A stretch of 5,633 bases of DNA from Planctomycetaceae bacterium (GCA_003445035.1 DLVV01000446.1:1-5633), one strand, 5' to 3'; positions 1 to 5,633 are shown, counted from the stretch's first letter. Translations and numbers: made by a program. The notes: generated by a model not told the origin, from the sequence alone.

Positions 1-1
1 G

Positions 2-781
2 CGACGGGGGGCGTCTCCGGTCGATGCCATTTGCCTGACCGGCGGCTCGCTGTATGGCCTGGAGGCCGTTGCCGGCGTCGCGACCGGGTTGTTGAAGCGG
101 AAGGACTTCTCGACACACTGGGAACGGATCGCGCTGGTTTCCGGAGCGGTCATCTACGACTTCGGTGCTCGCACGACCTCGACCTATCCCGATCGGGAAC
201 TCGGACAGGCGGCTCTCGAGGCGGCTCGACCGGGTCGCTTCTCGCTCGGTGCCAAGGGTGCGGGTGCCTCGGCCTCTTGTGGCAAGTGGCTCGAACCGGC
301 GGTGAAACGGGAACTGGCGGGACAGGGGGCCGCGTTCGGGCAGAAGGGTGCGGTTCGCGTCGGTGTCTTCACCGTCGTCAATTCGGTCGGCGCGATCGTG
401 GATCGGAAAGGGCGGGTTGTCCGCGGCCATCTCGATCCCAAGACCGGCCGGCGGCGGATGTACAACGAATCGGATGGCGATGTCGGCGAGTCGACACCAA
501 GGGGGAACACCACGCTGACGGTGGTCGTGACCAACCAGAAACTCGGCGACTGGGAGCTCAGCCAGGTCTCTCGCCAGGTCCACACGTCGATGGCCAGGGC
601 CATCCAGCCCTTTCACGCGTTGATCGACGGCGATGTGCTTTACGCGGTGACGACCGGCGAGGTCGGATCGGCCAAGGACCGAAAACAAACACGTACGGTT
701 GTTGACCTGGCGACGCGGCTTGCCTGGGATGCGGTGCTCGCCTCCTTCACAGGACGCAATGACAAGGACCGGCAGCCATGA
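2..781 (+). CDS. P1-family (S58, DmpA/NylC-like) self-cleaving amidohydrolase, 5' partial
   Basis: The open frame runs in from the left edge, so the start is missing. 259 residues are visible, and about 70-100 N-terminal residues are probably absent, since family members are about 350 residues. Residues 8-27 (VDAICLTGGSLYGLEAVAGV) match the conserved N-terminal family block. GNTT at visible residues 168-171 is the expected autoprocessing site: cleavage between Asn169 and Thr170 (codon 509-511) would free Thr170 as nucleophile and leave a beta chain of 90 residues, close to that of NylC. Other NylC-type catalytic positions also fit: Lys95 (SCGKW), Asn127 (VVNSVG), and Asp209 and Asp211 (IDGDV), which lie 39 and 41 residues after the Thr. 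Known members hydrolyse N-terminal amide bonds (D- or beta-aminopeptidases) or nylon oligomers. The substrate here cannot be told. The gene is convergent with the lipoprotein gene and ends 48 bases from it. The family call is secure; the specificity is not. Confidence 0.93.
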   Translation, partial: RRGASPVDAICLTGGSLYGLEAVAGVATGLLKRKDFSTHWERIALVSGAVIYDFGARTTSTYPDRELGQAALEAARPGRFSLGAKGAGASASCGKWLEPAVKRELAGQGAAFGQKGAVRVGVFTVVNSVGAIVDRKGRVVRGHLDPKTGRRRMYNESDGDVGESTPRGNTTLTVVVTNQKLGDWELSQVSRQVHTSMARAIQPFHALIDGDVLYAVTTGEVGSAKDRKQTRTVVDLATRLAWDAVLASFTGRNDKDRQP

Positions 782-792
782 AATCGACCAGG

Positions 793-814
793 TGACAGCC
801 TCACGTTGACAGCC
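793..814. repeat. Short direct repeat in the convergent intergenic gap
   Basis: TGACAGCC occurs at 793-800 and again at 807-814, a 14-base period, in the 48-base gap between the two convergent stop codons. No strong GC hairpin followed by a T run is visible on either strand in this gap. The best inverted pair is only four bases (ACAG/CTGT), so intrinsic termination is not supported. The repeat may be chance. Confidence 0.3.
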
Positions 815-829
815 ATCCTGTTGGAATGA

Positions 830-3800
830 CTACTTGGACCGTTTGCTGAATGAACCGGTCGCCGCTGCGGTGAGGTCACGGTGGGTCCACGAGCCGTCAA
901 ACCGCAGTTCGTGCAGGTGTCCGTCACGGCCGCGGTACACGTAGAACCGTGACCCGGTTCGTGCCGAGAACAGCCCCGCCGGTTCGCCCGCGGCGGGAGG
1001 AGCGTCGGCGAGGGTGGTTGGGTCGGCCAGTTGCCAGGACCCTCCCTGCGGGATGTCCTCGGAACGAAACGTTGTCTCGATGACGTGGCCCCTGGCGTCG
1101 CGGTACGCGAAGTGGAAGCGGGTGGTCGGAACGTTGTGAATGACACACGGGTCGCCGACGATTTCACTCGCGGGGTTTTCGATCGGTTCCAGGTGCCAGA
1201 AACGTTTGCCGTCGTACCAGGCGTGGACCAGTGCGCTGCGGGGTATGGGTGTCTCTCGCTCACGGACGGTCTTCACACCGGATACGAACGGTTGGCGAAG
1301 AGGCCATTTCTCCGCCGAGCGGAAGACCAGGTGGCGGATGCTCTTGGGACTGAAACCGCGTGGGCTTCCCTTTGCCGGGCTCCCGAACACGAGGCGGTGT
1401 GACCATTTCCGTTTGTCGTTCTCGGCATCTTTCAGCAGGAGATTCTGTTCACACACCGCGCCGAACATCGTCCGATACGTCACTTGCAGTGCCGATGACG
1501 TGTAGGTGATGACGGCATCGGTTGCCGAACGCGGGGCCGCGGGCAAGGGATGATGCCGCCACTTTTCGTCCAGCCAGACCTCGTGGGCCTGGCACGCCTG
1601 GTCCACGTAGACGATATGCGGTACCCCCCTGGCGACGACCACCGACGGATCACATCCGGCGACCGGCAGGTTGAGTTGTGCGGTCAGGTCGTTGTGTTTC
1701 CACGCAACAGGCGGATCGTCTTCCCCGGGTCTCGACAATTCGTGGAGATGTCCTTTTTCTCCGCGGTAGAGAATCCTGCGGCCCCCTTGTGGCAGGGAAT
1801 AGACACTCGGCCGACCGGCTGCAGTGGGCATTTTGCCGGGGGCCGTGATGTCCTTGTCACTCCAGCTTGTCCCGTCGGCAGCCGACGAGAGTTCGCGGAG
1901 CTGGCCCTTGGCAGTTCGATAGAGCACATGCCGCCGTCCGTCGGCGGATTCGGTCAACGCAACGCGGTCATCGCTTCTGCCGGGATTCTTGTGTGAGAAA
2001 TACGCGTCGGTGTATTGCTGGAAGATCTCGCCGCCGCCCTGGACAAAGGACTCGATCTCGGCGATCTGTCCCCGCCAGTGTTGCTTGTCGTATCCACGGA
2101 CATCGAACTCGTGCTCGATGTCGGCTGCGATCGCATCGCGATTGCGGTGGACGTGTCGCAGGGCGTTGGCGGTGGACAGTGCACCGCGCAGGTGGCGGCG
2201 GACTTCCCGCTGGTAGTACTTGCAGTACCCCGGGTTTCCGATCATCGCGAAGAAAAGCGCCCGGATCATGCTGTGTCCGTAAGCACCCCCACTGTCGATG
2301 AAAGCGTACGGATCGACGTCGGGATCGTAGTCCCCGCCCCCCAGGCCCCATTCGGCATCCCAGCAGAGGAAGAACCACTTGCCCTGCGGAGCACGCCGTG
2401 CGGCGTACCAGTTGTTGTGGGGCCAGTCGAAATTCTGTGCCCAGAAATTCAGGATCACGTAAGCGGTGAAGTTCTCGATATCCACTCGCCGGGCCAACTC
2501 GTCGAAGTTGGCCTGGTTGGAGAAATCCTTCGAACGGATGAATCTCCGCAGCTCGCTCCAGCCGTCCCGGGTGCCGCTGATCACCCTGTCACCGGTCTTG
2601 ACCACGTCGTAGTCGCCCGGGCCGAGATGCGAGATAAAGAACTCGTCATCCAATCTCTCGACGACGTTGAATACGCCTTGATCCTTCAAGTTGACCAGGA
2701 GCACGTACCACGAGCCGTTCGAGCAGAGCCCGCCCAAGTCGGCGTGCAGTTCACGGATGACCTGGTCGCGGATGTAGGCTCCGTGGGCGTGTCCGTCACC
2801 GAAATTCGCACGCAACACCAGCTTGTCGAAGTTCTTGACCCCGGCGTTGGGAATGATGTCGTCGTAGTTCAGTCGCTTGTCACCGTAGACGCCGCGGAAG
2901 TAGGCGCGATAGGACTTCTTGGTTGTGATGTCGCCTCGACGGCCTGCTCCACCGTGAAGCCGTAGCCCGAAGCCGGTGGCGGCGGCCCGCTTTCCGGTTG
3001 GTGTGAACACCTCGAGGAATGCCGGGCGTTCACTGCCACGCCCCTTCCCGCTTTTCTGGAGATGCACGTCGGTGAAATCTTCGGGCTTGAGCGAGATGGA
3101 CATGACCGGCAGGGTGGGTTGCCGGCCCACGAGGCACGTTGCCGTCACGATGTCTCCAACCTGTTCTCGGCCGAAAAATGCCGCGGCGCGAAAAAGGGTT
3201 GTCTCGTTGAGCGTGATGGGGTCGCGATACAGCTGGCTGGACGCGCCAGGAGCCGACCCATCGTTGGTGAAGCGAATGTCGAGGTCGGTGCCGGACTGCT
3301 GGAGAATCCGAATGTGGTCGCCCGGCTTGAAGGCGGCCGCTTCCGGATCGAACGACAGGCGAGACTTGATGGGCCTGTTCCGATGTGGACCGGTGTTGCT
3401 GGATCCCGGGCTGGGGGTGAGAAAGTAGCGCCAGCTCGACCTGGTTGACGGGACACGACCCAGGGACTGGTCGGTGACCTGTTTCGGGTAGCGGACCTGG
3501 TCGACGAGTTTCTCGTCCGGGGAGATCAGGTAGAGCGTGTCGCCGGATTTCTTGAGACGGAAGCTTGCGTGGGAGGCGGTGGCCAGAGTGCCGAGTGCGG
3601 GCGCTAGCGACAGGTCCGAACTGCCCTTGCTGTTGTTCAGCCCCGCGATGGCCAGCACGTTCTTTCCCGGCCGCAGCAGCCCGGAATGTTTCGAGAGGTC
3701 AAACCGCTCGGCGGTGCCCGCGTCGTGGGAATCTTTCGCAAGGCTGTCGAGATTCGGTTCCTCTTCGTCGCGACAGCCGGCCGCGGCGACCCGTGTTCCG

Positions 3801-4516
3801 TTGAGGTAGGCGGCGAAACCATCGTCGTAGTCCACCTGCAGGATGAGTGCTTCGGAGCCGAGTGGCTCGTTCAACGTGAACGTGTGCCGGGCCAGGACGA
3901 CGGTCGTGCCGCCAGGGACTGTGGTGGCGTCGTCGTCGTCACCGTACCCGATACCGGCCGGTCCCACCGCGAACGCACTGTCGTCGAAGTCGACGGCCGT
4001 CCAGCCCTTGACGGACTTGTTTGTGAAGGCCTTTTGCCCGGCACCGCCGAGGACGTATTTCCAGTTGGCACCCGGTTTGACCAGGGTTGTCTCGAACGGG
4101 GTTGGCGCCTTCGATGGCTTGAGGGCATTCGGGGGCAGAGCGGCATGGGCCGAGCCCGACATCCAGACAATGCGGTAGCCGCCGGCGGAGATCCGGCTGT
4201 TCGGGAAGGACCACTTGTCGAGATCCTTGAGATCGTTCGTCAGGTGGTATCCATCGAGTTGCAGTGGCTTGTTGCCCGAGTTGTGGATTTCGATCCAGTC
4301 GCTGCTGCGGCCCTGGTCGTCCCGTCGGCCCCTGCGATTCGAGGCAAGGAGTTCATTGAGTCTCAGGTCACCGGTCGGCGGTCCGCCGGTCGGTGGCGGT
4401 CCCGTTGACCGATGGTCGGATGACGGCAGGCCGGCGGAACCGACACCACCGAGCATGAGGTTGTCATCACACCCAGCGGCTGTCACGACCAGCAGAAATG
4501 TCAGCAGAATCCTCAT
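830..4516 (-). CDS. Large lipoprotein: split lamin-tail, CotH kinase-like and seven-copy propeller domains
   Basis: This is a 1228-residue predicted lipoprotein, exported and membrane-anchored. Domains in order: lipoprotein signal 1-15 with Cys16; Pro/Gly/Thr linker 29-50; lamin-tail domain 51-121 and about 315-356, split by a jelly-roll insert at about 143-312; chitobiase-C-terminal-like beta domain about 385-461; CotH kinase-like domain about 514-835; propeller about 848-1228. The frame stays open for 92 codons upstream of the chosen ATG. I chose this ATG because the hydrophobic signal and Cys begin there and GAAGGG lies 6 bases before it. A GTG one codon upstream is the alternative. CotH relatives are atypical kinases; B. 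subtilis CotH phosphorylates spore-coat proteins. Secreted planctomycete-type homologues are uncharacterised, so kinase activity and target are inference. The long gap and promoter-like element upstream suggest its own transcript. No frameshift or internal stop is seen. Confidence 0.9.
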   Translation of the reverse strand: MRILLTFLLVVTAAGCDDNLMLGGVGSAGLPSSDHRSTGPPPTGGPPTGDLRLNELLASNRRGRRDDQGRSSDWIEIHNSGNKPLQLDGYHLTNDLKDLDKWSFPNSRISAGGYRIVWMSGSAHAALPPNALKPSKAPTPFETTLVKPGANWKYVLGGAGQKAFTNKSVKGWTAVDFDDSAFAVGPAGIGYGDDDDATTVPGGTTVVLARHTFTLNEPLGSEALILQVDYDDGFAAYLNGTRVAAAGCRDEEEPNLDSLAKDSHDAGTAERFDLSKHSGLLRPGKNVLAIAGLNNSKGSSDLSLAPALGTLATASHASFRLKKSGDTLYLISPDEKLVDQVRYPKQVTDQSLGRVPSTRSSWRYFLTPSPGSSNTGPHRNRPIKSRLSFDPEAAAFKPGDHIRILQQSGTDLDIRFTNDGSAPGASSQLYRDPITLNETTLFRAAAFFGREQVGDIVTATCLVGRQPTLPVMSISLKPEDFTDVHLQKSGKGRGSERPAFLEVFTPTGKRAAATGFGLRLHGGAGRRGDITTKKSYRAYFRGVYGDKRLNYDDIIPNAGVKNFDKLVLRANFGDGHAHGAYIRDQVIRELHADLGGLCSNGSWYVLLVNLKDQGVFNVVERLDDEFFISHLGPGDYDVVKTGDRVISGTRDGWSELRRFIRSKDFSNQANFDELARRVDIENFTAYVILNFWAQNFDWPHNNWYAARRAPQGKWFFLCWDAEWGLGGGDYDPDVDPYAFIDSGGAYGHSMIRALFFAMIGNPGYCKYYQREVRRHLRGALSTANALRHVHRNRDAIAADIEHEFDVRGYDKQHWRGQIAEIESFVQGGGEIFQQYTDAYFSHKNPGRSDDRVALTESADGRRHVLYRTAKGQLRELSSAADGTSWSDKDITAPGKMPTAAGRPSVYSLPQGGRRILYRGEKGHLHELSRPGEDDPPVAWKHNDLTAQLNLPVAGCDPSVVVARGVPHIVYVDQACQAHEVWLDEKWRHHPLPAAPRSATDAVITYTSSALQVTYRTMFGAVCEQNLLLKDAENDKRKWSHRLVFGSPAKGSPRGFSPKSIRHLVFRSAEKWPLRQPFVSGVKTVRERETPIPRSALVHAWYDGKRFWHLEPIENPASEIVGDPCVIHNVPTTRFHFAYRDARGHVIETTFRSEDIPQGGSWQLADPTTLADAPPAAGEPAGLFSARTGSRFYVYRGRDGHLHELRFDGSWTHRDLTAAATGSFSKRSK
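833..1975 (-). repeat. Seven-copy propeller-like repeat at the lipoprotein C-terminus
   Basis: Residues about 848-1228 hold seven copies of a unit of about 50 residues, with core pattern hhhYRgxxGHLHEL, a linker, then WxHxDLT. Clear copies centre on Tyr866, Tyr917 and Tyr1194 (for example RILYRGEKGHLHEL and FYVYRGRDGHLHEL). Copies at Tyr970, Tyr1014, Phe1065 and Tyr1138 are degenerate. The spacings are 51, 53, 44, 51, 73 and 56 residues, so the fifth unit has about 20 extra residues. The YRGxDGHxHEL...WxHxDLT unit resembles repeats of bacterial PLL-type seven-bladed lectins, so a closed beta-propeller that binds sugar or a surface ligand is a reasonable inference. Confidence 0.72.
2012..2977 (-). 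other. CotH kinase-like domain
   Basis: Residues about 514-835 carry the CotH family blocks: GFGLRLHGG with KKSYRAYFR (519-541), FDKLVLRANFGD (563-574), YIRDQVIRELHADLG (581-595), YVLLVNLKDQGVFNVVERLDDEF (604-626), then NFDWPHNNWYAAR (695-707) and KWFFLCWDAEWGLGG (713-727). In the family, Asp and Asn residues of the N-x-D...N and W-D-x-D/E motifs are thought to hold metal and nucleotide. Here these would be Asp697, Asn701/702, Asp720 and Glu722. With these polar residues intact the domain looks active rather than decayed. The last acidic position is Glu, not Asp as in the spore-coat members I recall. Confidence 0.85.
3134..3364 (-). other. Chitobiase C-terminal-like (FN3/Ig-like) beta domain
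   Basis: Residues about 385-461 contain DIRFTNDGSAP followed by DPITLNETTLFRAAAFF. This resembles the pattern (Y-T-x-D-G-S-x-P, then I-x-I-x-x-T-T-x-x-R-A-x-A) of the chitobiase/beta-hexosaminidase C-terminal domain. It commonly sits between LTD and CotH modules in such secreted proteins. It is a small beta-sandwich, probably a spacer or binding module. Asn418 replaces the more usual Leu or Thr in the turn. Confidence 0.65.
3449..4366 (-). other. Lamin-tail domain interrupted by a jelly-roll insert
   Basis: The first half of a lamin-tail (LTD) domain is at residues 51-121: LRLNELLASN, then DWIEIHNSG, LDGYHLTND, KWSFPN and YRIVWMSG. The closing half is at about 315-356: ASFRLKKSGDTLYLISPDEK, VDQVRYP, then SLGRVP. 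In ordinary LTDs the VWxSG strand is followed within about 10-20 residues by the FxLxxxG strand. Here roughly 170 residues intervene (about 143-312, positions about 3581-4090). The insert carries marks of a galactose-binding-like jelly-roll often found in planctomycete extracellular proteins: VDFDDSAF, GPAGIGYGDDDD, then VDYDDGFAAYLNGTRV and GKNVLAIAGLN. The split assignment rests on motif reading by eye. Confidence 0.75.
4469..4516 (-). other. Lipoprotein signal peptide and lipidation Cys
   Basis: MRILLTFLLVVTAAGC has one basic residue (Arg2), a hydrophobic core (residues 3-11) and Ala-Ala-Gly before Cys16, as expected for signal peptidase II cleavage and lipidation. Two things are off-consensus: the n-region is very short, and position -3 is Ala where Leu is usual. 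Cys16 is followed by Asp17-Asp18. In E. coli Asp at +2 keeps lipoproteins in the inner membrane, but whether this rule holds in the source organism is unknown. Confidence 0.8.
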
Positions 4517-4522
4517 CACGAG

Positions 4523-4528
4523 CCCTTC
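4523..4528 (-). promoter_or_regulatory. Ribosome-binding site of the lipoprotein gene
   Basis: GAAGGG on the minus strand lies 6 bases before the ATG at 4516-4514 and only 3 before the GTG at 4519-4517. The spacing favours the ATG. It is a partial match to the anti-Shine-Dalgarno complement. Confidence 0.5.
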
Positions 4529-4570
4529 AGTCGAAATACCATCAGCAGGCCGGCAAAAGGCGTCGCGTCC

Positions 4571-4599
4571 ACTATATAGGTATTTTGTGGAGAAATGAC
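4571..4599 (-). promoter_or_regulatory. Candidate promoter of the lipoprotein gene
   Basis: A short AT-rich island (4571-4588) stands out in GC-rich sequence. On the minus strand it reads ACAAAATACCTATATAGT. TATAGT (4576-4571) or TATATA (4578-4573) would serve as a -10 box. The matching -35 position (GTCATT, 4599-4594, 17-base spacer) is poor. The implied 5' leader is about 45-50 bases, which fits the ribosome-binding site. Confidence 0.4.
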
Positions 4600-4636
4600 G
4601 TGCCACGCTCCAACGCTCAGATCGTCCGGGTGCCCC

Positions 4637-4650
4637 ACACTCGGGAGTGT
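4637..4650. promoter_or_regulatory. Perfect 14-base dyad upstream of the candidate promoter
   Basis: ACACTCGGGAGTGT consists of 6-base arms, ACACTC and GAGTGT, around GG. It is centred about 70 bases upstream of the candidate -10 box of the lipoprotein gene and about 175 bases downstream of the serine hydrolase stop codon. It could be a regulator-binding site or, as RNA, a short 5-base-pair hairpin. No T run follows on the minus strand, so a terminator is unlikely. No regulator is identified. Confidence 0.3.
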
Positions 4651-4820
4651 TGTCGGCAGGCGACGGCATGAGGTTCAGAGGCCGGCCGACCGGGAGCGGT
4701 ACGATGCAGGGATGGTTTGCTGACGTGGACACGACCGTTCTGCGGCCTGGGCATCGATCAACGTGGCTCGTCGCGTGTTGAATCGGCGACATGGTTGAAG
4801 TTGCCGATCGTCAAGGCGGT

Positions 4821-5633
4821 TCAGTCCTTGTTTTCCGAAAGTGCGACATGCTTGTAGACCGCGCGGCAAGCCTCCGCCATCGCGAGCACCGGTGGATAGT
4901 CCGCCAGGCACTTCAGGCGATTTCGAGGTGGTTGATGAGGCTTGAAGAACATCGCCAGCGAGAACGTGACTTCGGCAGTCCTTACCACGCCGACTTCGAC
5001 GCGGCACGCTCCGTAACCGGTTTTGTTCGCAATCCACGATTTCGCTTCCCCCCAGTCTTCGCCGACCGGGACGTGGCGAGGCAGCATGTCGTTGCAGCGT
5101 TGTGCCCGCATGATGCGGATGATCTCGTCGCACGACTTGGGTGTCAGCACCTCGTGGCGGTAGATTCGCGTCATCAGCGAGCAGAGATCGTGGGCAGAGC
5201 TGACCGGTTGTTTCATTCGCGACGCATTCGGGCCGCCCGGCAGGCCCTCAAAGACATTCGTGTCCGCCAATCCCCATGATGCCATTGTGCGGTTCACGTT
5301 GCCCGGCCCGACCAGGTCCACCAGCGTAGCGGTCGCGATGTTGTCGCTGACGATGATCATCAGCACCGCCATGTTGTGGATCGAGAGTTCCTGGCCGGGG
5401 ACCATGGCCCTCAACACGCCGTCCCCGCCCCGGTGGAACTCCGGTTTCCAGCCAATCGGCGCACTGAGATCGATGGTGCCTTCCTCTGCCTGGCGAAACA
5501 GCTCGCAAAGCACAAACAGCTTGCACGTGCTGGCGGTCGGCAGGACGGTCCTGGAACGCAGGGCAAAGTTCCCGGCGGCGTCCAGGCGATGGACCTCGAT
5601 GGAAAACGTTCCGTTGTATTTCTTTTCCAGCAG
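4821..5633 (-). CDS. Class A beta-lactamase-fold serine hydrolase, 5' partial
   Basis: The frame runs off the right edge. The C-terminal 270 residues are visible; the start and any signal peptide are missing. The three active-site motifs of the serine beta-lactamase/DD-peptidase superfamily are present with class A spacing: Ser35-Thr-Cys-Lys38 (Ser codon 5529-5531), Ser96-Asp-Asn98 (5346-5348 for Ser) and Lys204-Thr-Gly206 (5016-5024). Ser-to-SDN is 61 residues and SDN-to-KTG is 108, against about 60 and 104 in TEM-type enzymes. The region GLADTNVFEGLPGGPN, where the omega loop should lie, lacks the E-x-x-L-N deacylation motif; Glu129 is the only nearby acid. This fits the broader beta-lactamase2 family of esterases, peptidases or penicillin-binding proteins better than a true lactamase. 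Eight cysteines are visible, one inside the STCK motif. It lies upstream of the lipoprotein gene on the same strand but 304 bases away, so an operon is doubtful. Confidence 0.87.
   Translation of the reverse strand: MLEKKYNGTFSIEVHRLDAAGNFALRSRTVLPTASTCKLFVLCELFRQAEEGTIDLSAPIGWKPEFHRGGDGVLRAMVPGQELSIHNMAVLMIIVSDNIATATLVDLVGPGNVNRTMASWGLADTNVFEGLPGGPNASRMKQPVSSAHDLCSLMTRIYRHEVLTPKSCDEIIRIMRAQRCNDMLPRHVPVGEDWGEAKSWIANKTGYGACRVEVGVVRTAEVTFSLAMFFKPHQPPRNRLKCLADYPPVLAMAEACRAVYKHVALSENKD

Larger units (their letters stand above)
4517..4820. other. Non-coding gap between serine hydrolase and lipoprotein genes
   Basis: This 304-base stretch contains the candidate promoter, ribosome-binding site and dyad. 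No supported protein or RNA gene is seen. The minus-strand frame of the lipoprotein gene is open through almost all of it, but its Arg/Pro/Ser-rich translation has no recognisable domain and would bury the lipoprotein signal. Confidence 0.6.

Noticed and set aside
31..705. Arg/Gly-rich frame overlapping the peptidase gene
   Set aside because: It is a frame shadow of the P1 peptidase; its low-complexity translation has no family motifs.
778..795. ATGA overlap at the peptidase stop suggesting a coupled downstream gene
   Set aside because: The frame starting at 778 ends after five codons, and the next gene is convergent.
1229..1330. Frameshift in the irregular fifth propeller copy
   Set aside because: The other two minus-strand frames hit stops soon after and do not restore the repeat consensus. 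An insertion in the loop explains it more simply.
2015..2965. Long plus-strand open frame opposite the CotH region (316 codons), and a similar one at 3686-4408
   Set aside because: Both are antisense to the well-supported lipoprotein gene, in GC-rich DNA where stop codons are rare. Their translations show no recognisable domain.
4517..4792. 92-codon upstream extension of the lipoprotein gene to an ATG-like start at 4792
   Set aside because: The added sequence has no domain and is Arg/Pro/Ser-rich. It would place the lipoprotein signal 92 residues inside the protein, and a ribosome-binding site sits right before the ATG at 4516.
4781..4809. ATCGGC/GCCGAT inverted pair just after the serine hydrolase stop as a terminator
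   Set aside because: It has a six-base stem with a 15-base loop and no T run on the minus strand, so it is too weak to call.
1..5633. A single three-gene system linking peptidase, CotH lipoprotein and serine hydrolase
   Set aside because: Orientation is mixed, there is a 304-base gap, and no shared regulatory motif or pathway link is visible.
1..5633. CRISPR arrays, tRNA or rRNA genes, insertion sequences, attachment sites
   Set aside because: No regularly spaced repeats, transposase motifs, terminal inverted repeats or RNA-gene signatures were seen by reading.

Overview
The window is GC-rich and codes on both strands. It holds one complete, very large gene between two genes cut off by the window edges. 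The large gene joins a lamin-tail domain, a CotH-type kinase domain and a lectin-like propeller in one secreted lipoprotein. Such domain mixes are typical of Planctomycetota, and also occur in Verrucomicrobiota and Myxococcota. A planctomycete is the best guess, made from protein architecture and not from any marker gene.

Layout: (1) positions 2-781, + strand, the C-terminal 259 residues of a P1-family (MEROPS S58, DmpA/NylC-like) self-cleaving N-terminal-nucleophile amidohydrolase. (2) A 48-base gap between convergent genes, holding a short direct repeat and no convincing terminator. (3) Positions 830-4516, - strand, a 1228-residue predicted lipoprotein. In order it has a short lipoprotein signal, a Pro/Gly/Thr linker, a lamin-tail domain split by an inserted jelly-roll, a chitobiase-C-terminal-like beta domain, a CotH kinase-like domain and a seven-copy propeller repeat. 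(4) Positions 4517-4820, a 304-base non-coding gap with a probable promoter, a ribosome-binding site and a perfect dyad upstream of the lipoprotein gene. (5) Positions 4821-5633, - strand, the C-terminal 270 residues of a class A beta-lactamase-fold serine hydrolase.

Nothing shows that the three genes form one pathway. The peptidase is convergent with the lipoprotein gene. The serine hydrolase lies upstream of it on the same strand, but the long gap with its own promoter-like element argues for separate transcription. The most interesting object is the lipoprotein. It looks like a membrane-tethered, surface-facing protein that couples a possible extracellular kinase to two or three potential ligand-binding modules, one of them nested inside another.
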